Below, one piece after another: positions 33,801-48,800 of a DNA stretch of 64,000 bases. The translations under genes and the position numbers were made by a program. The notes beneath the pieces were generated by a model. That model made no database searches. It was given only the letters and a program-made list of their open reading frames with translations, and was not told where the DNA came from. The DNA comes from Rhizaria sp. SCN 62-66. Taxonomy: Eukaryota > Rhizaria, unplaced. The stretch is taken from assembly GCA_001724265.1 (NCBI GenBank), contig MEDY01000081.1:1-64000 (forward strand), given 5' to 3'. Each line of letters begins with the position of its first letter. The stretch's first letter is position 1.

Positions 33801-36800
33801 CCCTCGGCCCGTGTCGCCGAGACCGCGACTCTGTGGCGCCCCGAGTACCTCTTCCTGCTCGACGACCGCTGCATCGACTCGCCATTCCCGTGCCCCGCGG
33901 CCCCCGCTCTCGCGGCGCGGCTTAACTTGCTGCAGCAGTGCGGCACTGTGTTGGGCACGTGCTCCAGTGCCGCGGCGGGGGCGCTGATCAACTATACTCT
34001 CAAGCCGAACCTTGTCCCCATCCCAAGCGCCGCCGACCTCTCCGGCCGCAGCGCCACCCCCTTAGACGCATCTAAGTGGCTGGACCCCGTCGAGCTGTAC
34101 GTGTGCGGCGAGCTTGACCGCCTGCGCGACGCACGCCCCTACAGCGCCCCGCCGATGCAGGACCGGGCGCTGAACGTGATCAGCACGATCTCGGCCAACC
34201 CGCTGCAGGCGCTTGTGCTGCCGCTGCTCGCGCTCATCGGCAACGCCGCTGTGCGCCGCAGGGACGGCCTGCTGCCGACCACGCACACGGTCAGCGCTGC
34301 GCACAGTTCGTTCTACAACAATAGCACGAAGAACACATGGCCCTCGTCTAGCTCTGCAAGTGCAAGCGCGAGTGCGAGGGACTCGATGGGCGATGATGCA
34401 GCGGCTGCGGCCGCGTTCGTGACTGAGGCCGACGCTTGGGGCCGTGCGTGGAGCGCGCTGCACACTCTGCGCACTGTGCAGGAGTGGCAGCTGTTCCCCC
34501 GCGTGTTTGCTTCACTCTCGCACACGCACGTGCACTCGACTACGCTGAGTACGAGCACTGGTCCTGGATCATACTATAGCTCCACGCGGCCGACTAACCA
34601 TCTCATCGGGACTGCTGAGCAGGCGCAGTCTCTGCTGACGCCGTGGTACGCCGACATTGAGGGCGCGAACAACAGCACCCCGTACCCGGTCAACATGATT
34701 TGCCTCGACGCGGACATCTACACGCCGACGTACCACGCAGGCGGCATCGGCACCGTCGTGCCCTCGCCCGCCGGGCCCGGCGCCGGCAGTCTCGATGTCG
34801 CCCGCCTCGTCTCCGTCGCTATCCAGATCGTCTCGCGCCTCGTCAAGGAGCGGCCCCCGCCGCCGCTGCCGCTGCTGCCCGACACGGCCGGCCCTTACCG
34901 CTCACTCGGCCTGTCGTGGCCGCTCGCGCTGTTCGAGTTCAGCTCGACACCAGGCACCGGCATCGCGGCGCAGACGATGCTGCTCGACCACGTCATGACG
35001 CTGCTTGCTGACGCGCTCCCGCCGCTGCCCGTCGACCTCTCTTATGAGCTCGCTGTCAAGACGGCCGACGTCAGGACGACGCGTGCGCGCGCTGCCGCCG
35101 TTCGCGCTCTGTCGCAATACCAGTCTGCGCACGTGATCACGCTGCTGATGGTCGCGCTCACGGTCAGGGACGAGCAGGCGCGATACATCGTCACGCGCGG
35201 CGTATGGGACCGGTCTCTGCTGCCGGCGAGTATCGCGCAGGCGTTCACGTTGCCCACTGAGAGTGGCGGCGAGGAGCCTGAGGACCCAGTGCTCCCTGAC
35301 CTCGCGTACACGTTTCCTTCGTCGTGCTACAACAATAGCGGCAACGCGAACACTGCTCGCGCTGATGCGGGTGCGAGCAAGGCTAAGCTCTCTAAAGCGC
35401 ATCTCTTCAAGGCGATTGCTACTGCGAGCACCGACTCCAAGGTCAACGTGCTGAACCTTCTCGTGCCACACATCCTCGCGCTTGCCTCCGCGCTCCGTGC
35501 CACGGCCCCGTTCGCCGCGCCGCAGCACGTGTCGTCGAACCTGCAGACCCGCGAGGGCGCGGCGGCGGCGCGGGCTGTGATGCGTCTGCTGCGGCACGAG
35601 AGCGCCGTGCCTGCGCAGCGCTCCCGCGGACAGCAGCCCTACTCGCGTCACGGTCGCATGGGTACGGCGTACGTGCTGCGTGTGCTGTGGATGCACGGAC
35701 AGGCGATGATGAAGACGCTCGTGTCGTTCCTCGAAGTGCTGATGATGACGATGCGCACGGTGCGCACGCAGAAGGCCGCGCTGGCTGAGGCGATGTTCGC
35801 CGCCGCTGAGCAGGCGCTCGAGGACTGCCCCGACCACGCGAAGCACTACGCCGGTATGGCTGCCTCAGTCGTCGCCTCAGTTAGCAAAAGCAACAAGGAC
35901 AAGTCGTCGAAGGCGAAGTCTAAGCGCTCGACCCCCAGCTCTAAGAACCAGGGGAAGAAAGCTGCGTCGAAGGGCAAGAGCAAGGGCAAGAATTTGAGCG
36001 GACTGCGCATGCTGCTCGACTCTGACTCGGAGGCTGACACGGATGCCGACTCCGGCTCTGAATCTGACTCTAACAGTGATGCCGAGTCGGAGACCAACGC
36101 GATGGACGATGACGATGAGCCCAAGAGCCCCTCAAAGTCTAAGGGCTCAAAGTCTAAGTCTAAGGGCTTGAACCCGCGGCTTGATCAGTCGTTGCTGCTG
36201 CCGGAGACGTCGACTTTCGCTCGTCAACAAGGCAGGAAGAGCAAGGCAACTAAGGGTATGAAGGCCAAGGCAAGTAAGGCTACTGCAAGTACTCAAAACG
36301 CAGCCTCGTTTGTTACGCCGAGCAAGAGCCGCAAACGTGCGGCCACTGACGCTCCAGTTGTTCCTGACTCTGACGACGATGATAACGATGACGACGATAA
36401 GGAGGCTGATGAGTCAGAGGCCAAGGTGACTGCTCCTGGCAGTACTAAGAAGGCTGCGTCCAAGACTAATAGCAGCGCCAAGAGCCCCGCTACAACTCCC
36501 GTCCGCCGTGTCCGCGCGACCAACGGCAGTAGTAGCGCTGCCGCAACTCCTGTTGCTGCCTCTGCTTCTACTGTCGCGACACCGCACAGCGCCCGTCGCC
36601 GCCGCCTCGCTTCTGCCACCGCCTCGCCCGCCGCAGCCTCTGGCTCGAGTGCGGTCGTCGCGTTACCGTCCCCCTCGCCCGCCTCCATCTCCGCCGCGGC
36701 CGCTGCGGCTGCGACGCCAATGCGCGCGACGCTGCGGCCCGGAGCCGGTGCGGGCGCTGGTGCTGGCGCTGGCGCCGGTGCGGCTGCCGCCAACGTCGCC

Positions 36801-39800
36801 GCTCTGCTGGCCCGCATCCGCAACAGCGGCCGCAGTAACAGCAACGCGGTCAGCAGTACCGGCGCCCGCGGCCGCAATACTGGCATCACTGTTTCTGCCA
36901 CCGCTGCCCGTGGCGCCCGCCCGTCGCGCGCCGACGCCGCCTCCGCAGCGGTGACCGCCGCTTTGACGCAGCCAGACACGATCCCCGTCCGCCGCCGCGC
37001 CCCCGCCTCGAGCGCCGCCAGCGAGACCGTCAGTGCCACTGTCCCCGCGAGCGCAAACAGCTCGAACGCGGCGCGGGTTGTCGCGCGGGCTGTTTCGCGC
37101 CTTCCCGCGCTCTCGCCTGTCGCAACCGCGGTCTTCAACGCCCGCGTCCGCGCCAACAGCCGCGCGGCCCCTGCAAGCACGAGCACCGCGGCTGCAAGCG
37201 CCGCCAGTCCGGCGCGCAGCAGCGCTGGCGTGACCGCGCCGTCCGCTGACGCCACCGCCCGCGCGGCCGTGAGCGCGCGCGCCATGCGCCTCGCCCGCCA
37301 GGCCGCGGCCGCGGTGCCCGGCCGCGACCGCGCACGGTTCATGCCCGCCGGCTCGCGCGCGCTGCAGGCGCTGATTGCGGTCCAGGCCGTGCGCCGCCGC
37401 AACGCCCCCAACGCGGCCGGCGCGAACAATGGCAACGCAAACGGCACTGGCGCGGCTGGTGCCGGCACGCCTCAGCGCAATCGCGCCAGTCCTAGCCGCG
37501 CCCGCTCGAGTGCGAGCGCGAGCGCGACTGTAGTGAGCGACAACGAAGACGACGATCATGACGAGAACCAGCAGCAGCCGCAGCTGGGCTCTGCTCGTGC
37601 CCGCGCTGGTGCACGTCGCCGCGGGGCTCTTGCCTCGCAGTCTCGTCGCGCTGGTAGCAGCAGCCGTGGCGGCGGCGCCCGTCGCCCGCTGCGCGCCATC
37701 CCGGCCTCCCGCGTGTCCCGCGCGCGCGCCCGCGTGACCGACGCGCAGGCCGCCGCAGCCCTTGGGCTCGACCCTGCCATGTCCCTCGGCCTCGGCCTCA
37801 CTGGCGCCACGAGCAACGCCGCAAGTGGCAGTGAGAGTGCGCTGAGCAGCATGTACGATGACGCCGGCGACGCCTCCGCGCGCGCTCTCGACCGGCGCCG
37901 CGGTCAGTACCTCCGTCTGCTGCGCTCCGAGCACGACGCCGGCGCCGCGGCCACCGAGTTCCTGGTGCGCACCGAGCAGGAGTCGGCGCCCCTGCCGGCG
38001 TTCGTGCCGCCCGGCACGCGCTTTCGCTGGCGCGGCGCCCTGTCCGGCGCGCTCGCGGCCACGGTGCACGGCATGAGCATGCAACCCATGGTGTTCCTGC
38101 CCGCCGAGCGGCTCACGCTGCTCGCGCTGTGTCAGTCGCTGCTCACTGCGCCGCTCACCGTCGCGCTGCCGTCCGTCGTGCGCTGCCTGTCGTCGCTGTG
38201 CTGCTCGGCCACCGTGGCGGAGCGGTTTGCGCGCGACAGCAGGGGCCTGGCGACGCTGCTGCAGGTGCCGGTCACGGCGGCCGCGATGCGTACGCCGCAG
38301 CTGCTGGCCGACGCGATGTGCTTCTCGTCGCCGTTCGAGAACGAGACTGCGCAGAGCACTGCGGCTGCGGTGCGCCGCGTGCTGCCGTCCCTGTACACGC
38401 TTGCCGCTCCCACCGCAAACGTCAGCTCTACGACTAAGAATGCGAGTGCAATGGTCGACAGTGCCAGCGACAGCGACGCAGCTGCTCCTCCCAGCGAGTC
38501 TGAGAGCGACGACGACATCGATGACAACGACGCTGGCGCCGGCAGCGCGAGTGCACACACCCGCTCGTCGGCCCCCCTCGCCCTGTGGTCCTGCTCCCCC
38601 GGCGGCTCGTCCGCGCTACTTTCGCGCTCTCTCTTCCGCCTCTTCACCAACCTCCTTGAGGACCAAGTGGAGCAGGTGTCGCACACCGAGCTCGCGATCA
38701 TGGCTGCGTTCCTTGCGCCCTTCACCGCGAACGCCTCCACCACCAACACGGGCCTCTCCGACACGTCTGCGTCGTCGCTGAGCTTCGACCTGTGCCAGTC
38801 GCTCACGGTTACTTTCAACCCCAAGCACCGCTTCCGCTCCCACGCCGCGATCCACGAGCTGCACGAGCAGGACGAGATGTTCATCGTCAATAAGCAGCCC
38901 ATCGTCGACCCGATCCCCTGTGTCACGGTCAATTTTGACGCCTTCTTCACCGTCTTTGGCTTTTACAAGCTGTTCCACTTCTCCCACAACAGCTTCTTCC
39001 GCGCTCTGTGCAACGTGCTCGAGTTTGAGTCCCTCGGCACCGTCTCCGACGTCGCCCCCGCGCCCGAGGCGGCGCTGCGCGGCATCCCGCCCGCTGTGCC
39101 GTTCCTCACCGTGCGCAACATGGCCGTGCGCGTGCGCCCGCGCCCCACGGCGCTGTACGCATACCTGCGCTGGCTCGATGGCATCGTCGCGCTCGCTGAC
39201 CGCGACTGGCTCAACATGATGCTCGCCCGCATTCGCGCAATCGCCACCGGCGAGGCCTTGCGCAGCGACCGCCTTGCCACGAAGACAGAGACTGCGGTTG
39301 CGATCAATAAGGCAGAGACTATGCGCAAGTCTGCTTCCAGGGCCGCAGCCACTGCCGCCGCGGGCTCGTCAAGCTCGAGTCACGGCCTCAGCCACGCACA
39401 GGCTACGGATAGACTGGCGTCGCCGATTCAGAGCAGGAAGCGAACCGCAACCGCTGCCTTTAACGGCAGCGCCGCTATGGCTGACGACGACGATGACGAC
39501 GATGAAGATGACGACAACGAGATCGTTCGTAGCCCGAAGTCTGCTGCTGATGTTGTTGCTGCTCGTCGTAGTGGTAAGAGTCCTGCCAAGGGCAAGAAGG
39601 CTGCTATTGCTACTGGCTCGGCGGTCTCTGGAGCCAACTCTAAGCGCATCGTTGTAGGTAAGGGCAAGGGCCTGGGTAAGGGTATCACACTTAACACCAG
39701 CTCTTTTACTCGCCCTGCTTCGGCATTTGCGTCACTCAAGCCTAAGGGCTCTAAGGGCGTCAATAGCGGCATCAAGGGCCTCCTGCGTTCGCTCAAGTCT

Positions 39801-42800
39801 ACCGCGGGCGCCAGCGCTAAGTCCTCCGCCGTTGTGCACGACGACGATAGCGACGACAGTGACAATGATGACGGCCTCAGCGAGGGCGAGACTGCGAGCG
39901 ACAAGATGCTTGCTCCGGGCACGGTGCTGCCGCGTGACGATGTAGTGTGGCTCTTCAAGTCGATGTTCGAGTCTGACGAGAGCGCATTCCCTCTGCCTCG
40001 CGCTACCACCGACGACACGAACGCCAACGACGCCAACATTGCGACCAACGCGCTCAATAAGCGCAACGTCGTCGGCGTTGACGCCGACTCGGGCGCCGTT
40101 GTTCTCGGCGACCGTGACCGCGGCGGCCGCTACCTCAACATCTTCGGGCCCCGCCCCTGCGGCGTCGCTCTCGGCACGCTGCGCGAGGCCTGCGAGTACT
40201 GTCAGGCGCACTTCCCTGTTCCCAGCTCCAGTGCAACGAGCGTGAGCGTCAGCCCGGTCAGTGGCTCAACTGCCGAGTCCCTGATCGATCCCAGCCCGGC
40301 CCCGTCCCGCATTCTGTCTCACGCACTGCGTTGCCAGATGCTGTCGCCGCATACAGCCCCGATCCACACGCTAGCGGCGCACAAGGGCACGCAGCAGTCG
40401 GTGTGGACCGCGCCGCTGCACGGCAGCTACGTTATGCACACGCTGTTGCAGCACGCCGTCACGCAGCTCGGCTACACCAAGCACGTCGGCTCGCTCCATA
40501 CCCGCGCCGCGCAGGCCGAGCTAGAGGAGACTACCGCGCTCGCCACCGCGGCCGCGCGCGCCGCCGTCGCGGGCGCAGTGTCCCCGCAGCAGCAGGCCCA
40601 GCTCGAGCGCGACCGCCGCCGCCGCCGCGGACTCGGCCTCGCGCGTCTTAACTTGTCGCCGCAGGACGCGTTGCTGACGGCCGCGCTGCCCGCGCCGCCG
40701 CTCGTGGCTGGCGGAGTGACGCTGCAAATCATCGCGGCGATCCTGCCGTGCTACCCCGCGTTCGCGGTGCAGGTGCTCAAGTTCAGTCCCGCGACTGTCA
40801 CCGTGCCCGTCACGGCGGCGCAGATTGAGCGCACTCTGACTGCCAACATCAAGAGTGGCATCGCTGCTCCGACCGTCTCCGCGAATGGGATTGCGAGCGC
40901 GAGCAGTATTGCGATGGGCGCTTCGCTGTCGTTCCGCCCCGCGCCAGCGTTCCCTGACACCGTCTCTTTCCTGCTCCACTCGCTACTGAACGACGTGCAC
41001 GGCCAACACCCCGACACGAGCACCGCGGCGACGCGCCTGTTGACGCAGCTCACCATGGTCGGCGGGCCCTCGGTGCCGCCCTTCCTGCTCCGCACGCTGC
41101 CGCCCACGCTGAGCCAGATCTCCGCGGGCGACCGCGACGTCGACGGCGAGGGTAAGTGGAACAAGGACAGCGGTCACGAGCGCCGCGGCGTGAGTCCCAA
41201 CAGCAAGAAGGGCAAGGGCAGCGGTAGAGGCAGTAAACACAGCAAGAGTGCTGCTACCTCCGAGGCCGCTGCTGCGAGCTCGACTCCTGCTCCTGCGCAG
41301 CCGCAGCCGCAGCCTGCTGGCTATGCCTCATGGCACCTTGTGTCGCCGAGCGCGCCCGCTCCCTCTTCGAGCAACAGTAGCAGCAACACGAACGCGAGTA
41401 GCTCCAGCAGCTCTAGCTCGGCATCGAGTGCGACCACTGCTGCGGGTACGACCCTGACTTCTCCCATCAAGTCAGCGCTCAAGAGCGCGAGCTCCAGCTC
41501 CAGCGCGACCAAGAAGTCTGTCCGCATCAGTGACAGCACTGAGACCAACACGAACTCTAGCTCAAGCTCGAGCTCGAGTGGCTCGAAGAGGCGCGGCAGC
41601 AAGCGCCGTCTGCGCCAGTTCCTGGCTCGGCCCATGGAGCACCTGCCGGGCCCCACCCGCCAGCACAGCCACATCCAGCCCGTGGGCCTGGGCGCGTTCC
41701 TCTCGCAGTGGGCGATGGCTGTCGTCAGCATCTGCACGCAGGGCTGGACTGCCACGATGCAGCCCGAGGCCGCACCCGTCGTCGACTGCTACTGCTCGTG
41801 CGCCGCGGACAGCGCTAACAGCGCCGCCCCTGTTGGCGCGGGTGGCATCAGTGCGCCGCTCGTTGCCGCTGCCACGGTTGCCTACGGCGCTGGCGCCGAG
41901 CACGCGCGCCGTCCGTTCCCGCTGCCGACGTGTCTGTTGCCGCCACACGAGCAGGCCGCCGCAGCGGCCGCTGCTGCTGCCGCCGCGGGCGCTGGTGCTG
42001 CTGCAGCCGCCCGCGCTGCGCGCCGTGCTCTGCGCCACGCCACCGCGACGGCGGGCAATCTGTCCCCGTCGTTCTCCCCTTCGTTCTCTCCGGCGTTCTC
42101 GCCCGCGTCTCCCTCGATGTCCGCCACAAATCCAAGCGCCGGCCCCGCGACTGCGAATGCGAACGTTGCAGGTGTGAGTGCACTCGGTATGACCGCCCCG
42201 GCGGCGCCCGTGTGCACCTGCTGCGGTCTCCGCGCTGCTCCCCCGGCCTCGGCCGCGCACGCCCACTCGATCCTCGGTCTCTACCCACACCACTGGCGCG
42301 TGCCGCTGACCGCGCGCGAGCTCGACGGCGCGCTGCACGCCATTGCGCTGCAGTCTCCGTTCCACCGCGTCGCCTCGGCCCCGCTCGCCGGGTCGCTCCT
42401 AGCCCGCGCGCGCGCCCAGGCCTCCGCGGTCGGCGCCGGCGCGCAGAAGACGCGTCTAGCGGTCGGCGGAATGTCGCTGTATAACAACCCCGCGCATGCC
42501 GTTTCACTGACGAGCACGGTCACCAACAATGTAAACGCAAGCGCGGCGACTGCCAGCGGCAGCGGTGCGAGTGCGACGAACATGAACACGTGCATCGGCA
42601 GCAGTTTCGCTGCTCGCGGCAATGCGAACAACAGTAGCAATAACGCTGCGGCTCAGACGACGACGGCCACGGTGGTGAACGCTGAGGCAGAGGCCGATTT
42701 GGCCCTCCAGAGCGCCATGATCTCGTGCTCTCTCGCTCTGCCAGGTCTACGCTACCTCCTGATCATTCTCGCGCAGCTTTGGCGCCAGACCCGTGGCCGC

Positions 42801-45800
42801 CGCGCTCTGTACCGCTTCCGCCGCGCGCTGTGCCAGAAGTTCCTTGAGCGCGGCGTCATCTTCGCGCTCTGCGTCACGCTGTACAACGTGCACCACCAGC
42901 CCATCATGCGGTCCGCGCTTAAGATCCTCGAGGCCGTGCTCAAGGTCGACGCCGCGAAGCCGATCAAGCTGCCACGCCGGGCCCGCAAGCACAAGGTCGT
43001 GCACCTGTACGTGCCCGGTGTTACGAACCCGAACGCCAACGCTCCCATGAACAGCATCGCGAGCAGCAGCAGTGCTTATAGCAGCGCTGTTGCTGCTGGC
43101 AAGTCCGGTCGCAGCGCGCGTGCTGAGGCTGCGGATGCTTCCCGTAGCTCAGCTAGTTCGAGCTCTAGTGCGACCAATGGATCAAGTCTGAGTGCAAGTG
43201 TGCAGGAGCGTGTAACGTCGGCGTCGCGCGACCTGTCGTCCCAGCTCGACTCCGTCTTTGTCAACAACATCTCATCTCTTCTCGGGAACAAAGACGCGAG
43301 GTCTAGCTCCGTCACGCAACCCTCGTCTGTCACCGAGGCTGCTGGTGCTACTGCCGCTGGCGTGACCCAGGGCGACCTGTCCAAGGCTGCTGCGAGCCGC
43401 CGTGAGGCGCGCCGCAACGCCAAGCCCGCCCCCGTCTTCGCCGCCGCTACTGCGGCCGCGAACGACACCGCAGCTGTCAACGCCAGTTCGACCGCAAGCG
43501 CAAGCGCGAATACCTCCAACGCGAGCAGCAGTCGCCGCAAGCGTCCCGCCCCTGGCTCGACTCCCGCAGTCGTGGCGGCCGACGCGAGCGCGGCCACTGC
43601 TACAGCTGCCGCGAAGAGCAGCAAGAAGTCAAGTCGCGCCCCTGCAACGACCGCTGACGCCAGCAACGTCAGCGCCAACGCGAAGTCGTCTGCTCCTGTC
43701 GTTCCCGTGCCCTTGCCTGCTTTGTCCCTCGACCTCCCTGCGACTGCGTCGACTGACGCTGCTTCTGTCGCGGCCGCCATTGTGGGCGAGGGTGGCACTG
43801 TCGGCGGCGTCGCTATTGTCGGCGCCCCGGTGGAGGGCGATTTCTTTGCCGCGGTGTCACCCGCTGCGCTCGCCGGCGGCTCTGACGACGAGCATGGCTC
43901 CGGCTCCGGCAGTGGCTCCAGCGCGAGCTCCAGTGAGGAGGAGTCGTCGTCGGCTGAGTCGGATCACGGCCACGACGACTATGATGACGAAGACGAGGAT
44001 GAGGACGAGGACGAGGACGAGGACGACGAGGTCGATATGAACGGCAGTGGCAGCACCCGCTCGCACTCGAGTGCCCGCGCTTTCGCGCGTGCCCAATCTA
44101 TCGCTGCCGGCGCCAATAGCGACGAAGACAGCGAGGACGATGAAGAGGACGAGGACGGTGAAGCTGACGACGAGGCTGAAATCGACAGCGCCGATGGCTC
44201 ATTGGCCTTTGACGACGAGGACGAAGACGAGGACGAGGTTGACTATAACAGCTCGGCCGCCCATCAGCCCGCCCGTCGCCGTGGCACCGGCAGTGGCCGT
44301 GACGGTCTGTCTTCGTCCAGTGTGTACAGCGACGACTTCGACTTCCTTGACAACCACAGCGACTACGCCAGCGACGAAGACAACGACGACGCCGACGCTG
44401 TCATCGACGGTGACGACGATGACGTTGCGATTCTTGAAGGCGACGACGAGGACGACGAAGACGACCACGACGACGACGGCCAGGGCGGCCTGTGGGAGGA
44501 TTCCTCCCTCTTCGCGCACCCCGACCACGACGACGAGGACGGCGAGGGCGACGTCGACAGCGTCTTCATGCCCGCCGACCTCGGTGAGGACGGCGAGGAG
44601 GGCGACCTGGCTGACGCCGGCATTCTTGACGCCCTCCGTGACTCGGACGAGTCCGACACCGACTACGGTAACGGCAACGGCAATAACGTCGACGGTCTCG
44701 ACGAGGCATTCAACCCTCGTCACCGTCGCCAAGGGCACAGCCGAAATCGCAGCAGCAGTGGCAACAGCCGCGCCGTCGACATCACTGCGGTCCGCGCGCT
44801 GCTGCCGCCTGACTCCCGCCGTCGCCGCCGCCGCTCCGGCAACGCTGACGGCATGGCCGCGGGCGACTCGCTCGCCTCTCTTGCTGCTGCTGCTGCCGCC
44901 GCCAACACTGACGACGCGGCCGCCCTCCGGCGCCGCCGTCGCCGCGACCGTGAGCGCGAGCGCGAGCGCGAGCGCGAGCGTGCCCGCCGCAGCAGCAGCA
45001 GCCGTCGGAGCAGCAGCCGCAGTGGCAGTGGCAGTGGCAGTCGCCGCCGCCGCTCCAGCTCCGGCGGCGCGGGCGGCGATAGCAACAACAGCAACGCGAT
45101 GCTTGAGCGCATGCTGCGCGCCGCGCTCGGCGCGCCGACCGGCGAGAGTGGCAGCAGCGGCAGCGACGACGACAACGGGCTGTCCGCGCTCTCGACGGGC
45201 CACGTGACCGAGGCGCAGCGCAAGGCCGCACTGCGCGCGGGCCGCCGCGAAGGTCGCTACGACGGCCTCGTGCTTAGCAGCGGCAGCAGCAGTGGCAGCG
45301 GCGGCGAAGGCGGCAACGGTGACGGCGACGACGCTGACGACGATGACGACAACGACGCTACCGCGGCCGCGGTCGCAGCCGCGCTCTCCGGCGGCGTCCG
45401 CGGCCGCGGGCTCGGCGGCGATGGCGCCGACGGCGAGGACGACGGAAGCGACTGGCCCAGTCCCCGCGGCGGCAGCAACCGCCACCGCCGCCGGCGCCTC
45501 GCTGGCGCCGCCCCTAGAGCAGTCGGTGAGGACGAAGACGACGCCGCCGAGCTCGGTCTCGGCGTCCTCGGCGCCGGCCCCGGTGACGGTGCCGCTGACG
45601 CGGACGCAGACGCGGACGCTGCTGGCGGCCGTCGCGGTCGCCGTGGCCACGGCCGCAGCCGCAGTCGCCGCGACGGTGACGACGACTTCGACGACGAGTA
45701 CGACGACGACGATGACGACGGCGACGGCAGCAGCGACGACGACAGCGACGACGAAGAGGAGGAAGAGGAAGATGAGGAAGACGGCGCGAGCCGGTACATG

Positions 45801-48800
45801 TCCTCCCACGCGCGCCGCCGCAACCGGAACCGGCGCGTGTCCGAGGCCGACGCGTTCCTCGACTCGATCCTCGAAGGCAGCGGGGCCGCGCCCGCCCGCG
45901 GCAGCCACGGACACGGACACCACCAGCCGCGCGGCAGCGACGACGACGACATGGTCGGCGACGACGGCGACGGCGACGACGACGGCCACGGCGGTGCTGT
46001 GGCCGCTGGCGCCGGCGGCGACCCGGCGGCCGCTGCGGCCGCTGCGGCGGCGCTGAGCGGCGCCGGCGGACGCGCACGCGGTGCCGGCATGATGGGTGCC
46101 GGCGCCAACGACAGCGACCCTCTCGGCCTCCGCGCAACGACCCGCCGGCGCACGTACAACGACGACTTTTTCGGTACGAGTGACGAAGAGGAGGAAGATG
46201 AGGAGGACGAGGACGAGGAAGAGGACGAAGAAGAGGAGGATGACGACGAAGAGGAGGAAGAGGAGGACGCTGAGGGCGAAGAGGAGGAGGAAGAAGAAGA
46301 AGAGGAGGACGAAGAGTCTGTCGTCCTCCGTCGCGGCCGCGGTGGCGCTGCCGCTGCTGGTGCCAACAACCGGCGCCGGCGTCGTCGCCTCATGTCTGGC
46401 GGCGCTGCCCACGGTCACCACGGAGCCCCGGGCGCTGCCACTGTGGCGGCCACTGCCCCGGGTGGCCTCTTCGGCCTCCCCAGCAACCCTAACAGTCCGC
46501 AGCTCGGCGCGCGCCGCACGGCGTACGACCTCGACGACGACAACGAGGACGACGACGATGACGACGATGACGACGACGACGACGACGAGGAGGACGACGA
46601 CGACGACGAAAACGCGCTCTTTGGCGCCGGTTCTGGTTCTGACTCTGACGGCGACGCTGGCGCCCACGGTGCCCGCCGCGGCCGCAACGCCATTAACGGC
46701 GGCGTCATCGATCTTACGAACTCCGGACTCGACCTCGCGAGTCTCTTCGGTGGCCTTGGCGCTGGCGGCAACCGCGCCGGCCGCCGTCAGGGCAACCACG
46801 ACGACAGCGACGACGAAGAAGGCGGTCTCGAGGAGCCTGCGGACAACAATGCCAACGCCAACAACCTCAGTCTTGCCAACTTGCTTCCTCCTCAGCTGCG
46901 CGGTGGTCACGGCCACGGCCACGGCCATGGCCGCTCTCGCAGTGGTCGCGTCTCGCCTCTAGCCATGCTGCCCACAGGCGCGCTGCCGCCCGGCATCAAC
47001 CCCGCCCACGGCGCCGCCGGCCGCGCAATCTACGTGCCTGTACCGGGCGTCGGCGGCCGCGCGCCGCTGTCGGCCACGGTGCAGCCCGCGACGCGGGCCT
47101 CCGACGGGCGTGGCGGCTACACCGTCTCCATCTCGGTCCCGCACTCGCACGCCATGAACGCCGGCTCGCTCGCGTCGGTGCTGCAGTCAGTCTTCTCCTC
47201 GATCAACGCGTCCGCTCTGGCCCCGGGCGGCGCGAACAGCGCCGCCGGTGCTGCGAACATGAGGCAGCAGCGGCCGTCGCCTGCGATCACCACTGCAAGC
47301 GGCACCAACGCTGCAGCAAGCGCGAGCAACAACGGCGCGACGCCCGGCAGTTCGAACACGGCCGCAGCCGCGGACGCGCCAGAGCCTGAGGCCGAGGCTG
47401 AGGCCGCAGCCGCCGCACTCGTCGGCCGCCGCCGCCGCTCCTCCGGCGCCAGCGCCAATGCCAATGCCAACGCTCTCGCCAGCAACGAGCTGTCGCAGAT
47501 GTTCCTCGCCCGCCACGGTTTCCTGCCTCCCGGCGCCATCGCTGGCGGCGGCGCCGCAAGCAGCGGCACCGGACTGCCGTCCATCGCCTCGCCCGACCGC
47601 CGCCGCCGCCCCGGCGCTGGCGGTGAGGACGACGACGACTACGACGACTACGAAGAGGACGACGATGACGACGGTGACGACGACGACGCCTTGGTGTTTG
47701 ACAGCCAAGGAGCGCTCTCGCACTCGAGCGCCAACTCTCTCGCGCGCCGTCTTAACGGCGCCAACCGCAGTGGCCGCAGTGGCCGCGGCACCAGCCACAC
47801 GCCCGGCGGTTCCAGCAGTCGCCGGCGCGGCCAGCCGCCCGCGGCCGCCGACGCCGCTGCCGCCGCCGCCGACGCGCAGGCCGAGTTCCCCCACCACACG
47901 ATGCTTGATGACGACGGCGACGACGGCGTAGGCTTTGCCCGTAGCCGCCTCCACGGCCTGATGAGCCGGCTCCGCGGCTCCGCCGGCGACTCTGGTGAAT
48001 CCGGCGACAGCGTCAGCAGCCGGCGTGTGTCTGGTCCGTTCTCGGTCTACACGCCGACGCGCGCACGCGCTCCCGGCAGCGCGCGTGGCGGCCCCGGAGA
48101 CGGCGACGGCGGCAGCGATGGCAGCAACAGCGCCGCCGACGACGGCGACGATGAGGACTTGACGTCCGACTCCGACGCTGATGCCAACGCGGCCGCCGAG
48201 GCTGAGGCTGGCCGCGAGTGGGGCCGAATCCTCGCTGGCGCAGCCGCGGCCACAGCGCCTCCGGGCTCTATGGGCCCGCGCCTCTCTCTGCCCGGCATGG
48301 CGAGTACCAGTGCCCGTGCTGGCGCTGGCAGCGTGCTGACGCGGAGGGACCTTCGGGCTTTGCGCACAGTCGCCGAAGGGCTCCGCAGCATTTTGGCGCA
48401 AGCGCAAGAGTCGACGCCCTATTCCCGCCGCATCAATGAATCTGAAGGAGATGGCCGTGGTGATGCTGCTGCTGCGCTCGCGGCTGCTGTCGCCGCCGGT
48501 CGCGCTGCCGCCCGCCGCCGCAACCGCCACGTGCGTCGCGAGCGTGCGCGCACGCGCTCTCTGCTCACAGTCACGCCCTCGCGCGCTCGCGCAGCTGCGG
48601 CTGCGGCTCGTGGCCGCCTCGACCCTACGGAGTCTGACCTCGAGGCCGCCGAGACCGGGCTCGCTCTCGCGCATGAACGGCGCGCATCTGACGCCAACGC
48701 CAACGTCAACGCCGACGCCAACACGGATCTGAGCAATAGCGCTGGTGCGAGTGGTAGCGCGAGTGCTTCTGCAACTGCTGGCTCTGGTGTCTCGATGTGG

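Noticed and set aside
44199-46928. 909-codon open frame on the minus strand, Val/Ala-rich
   Set aside because: Antisense shadow of the Asp/Glu region of the ligase: GAC and GAG read backwards as GTC and CTC.
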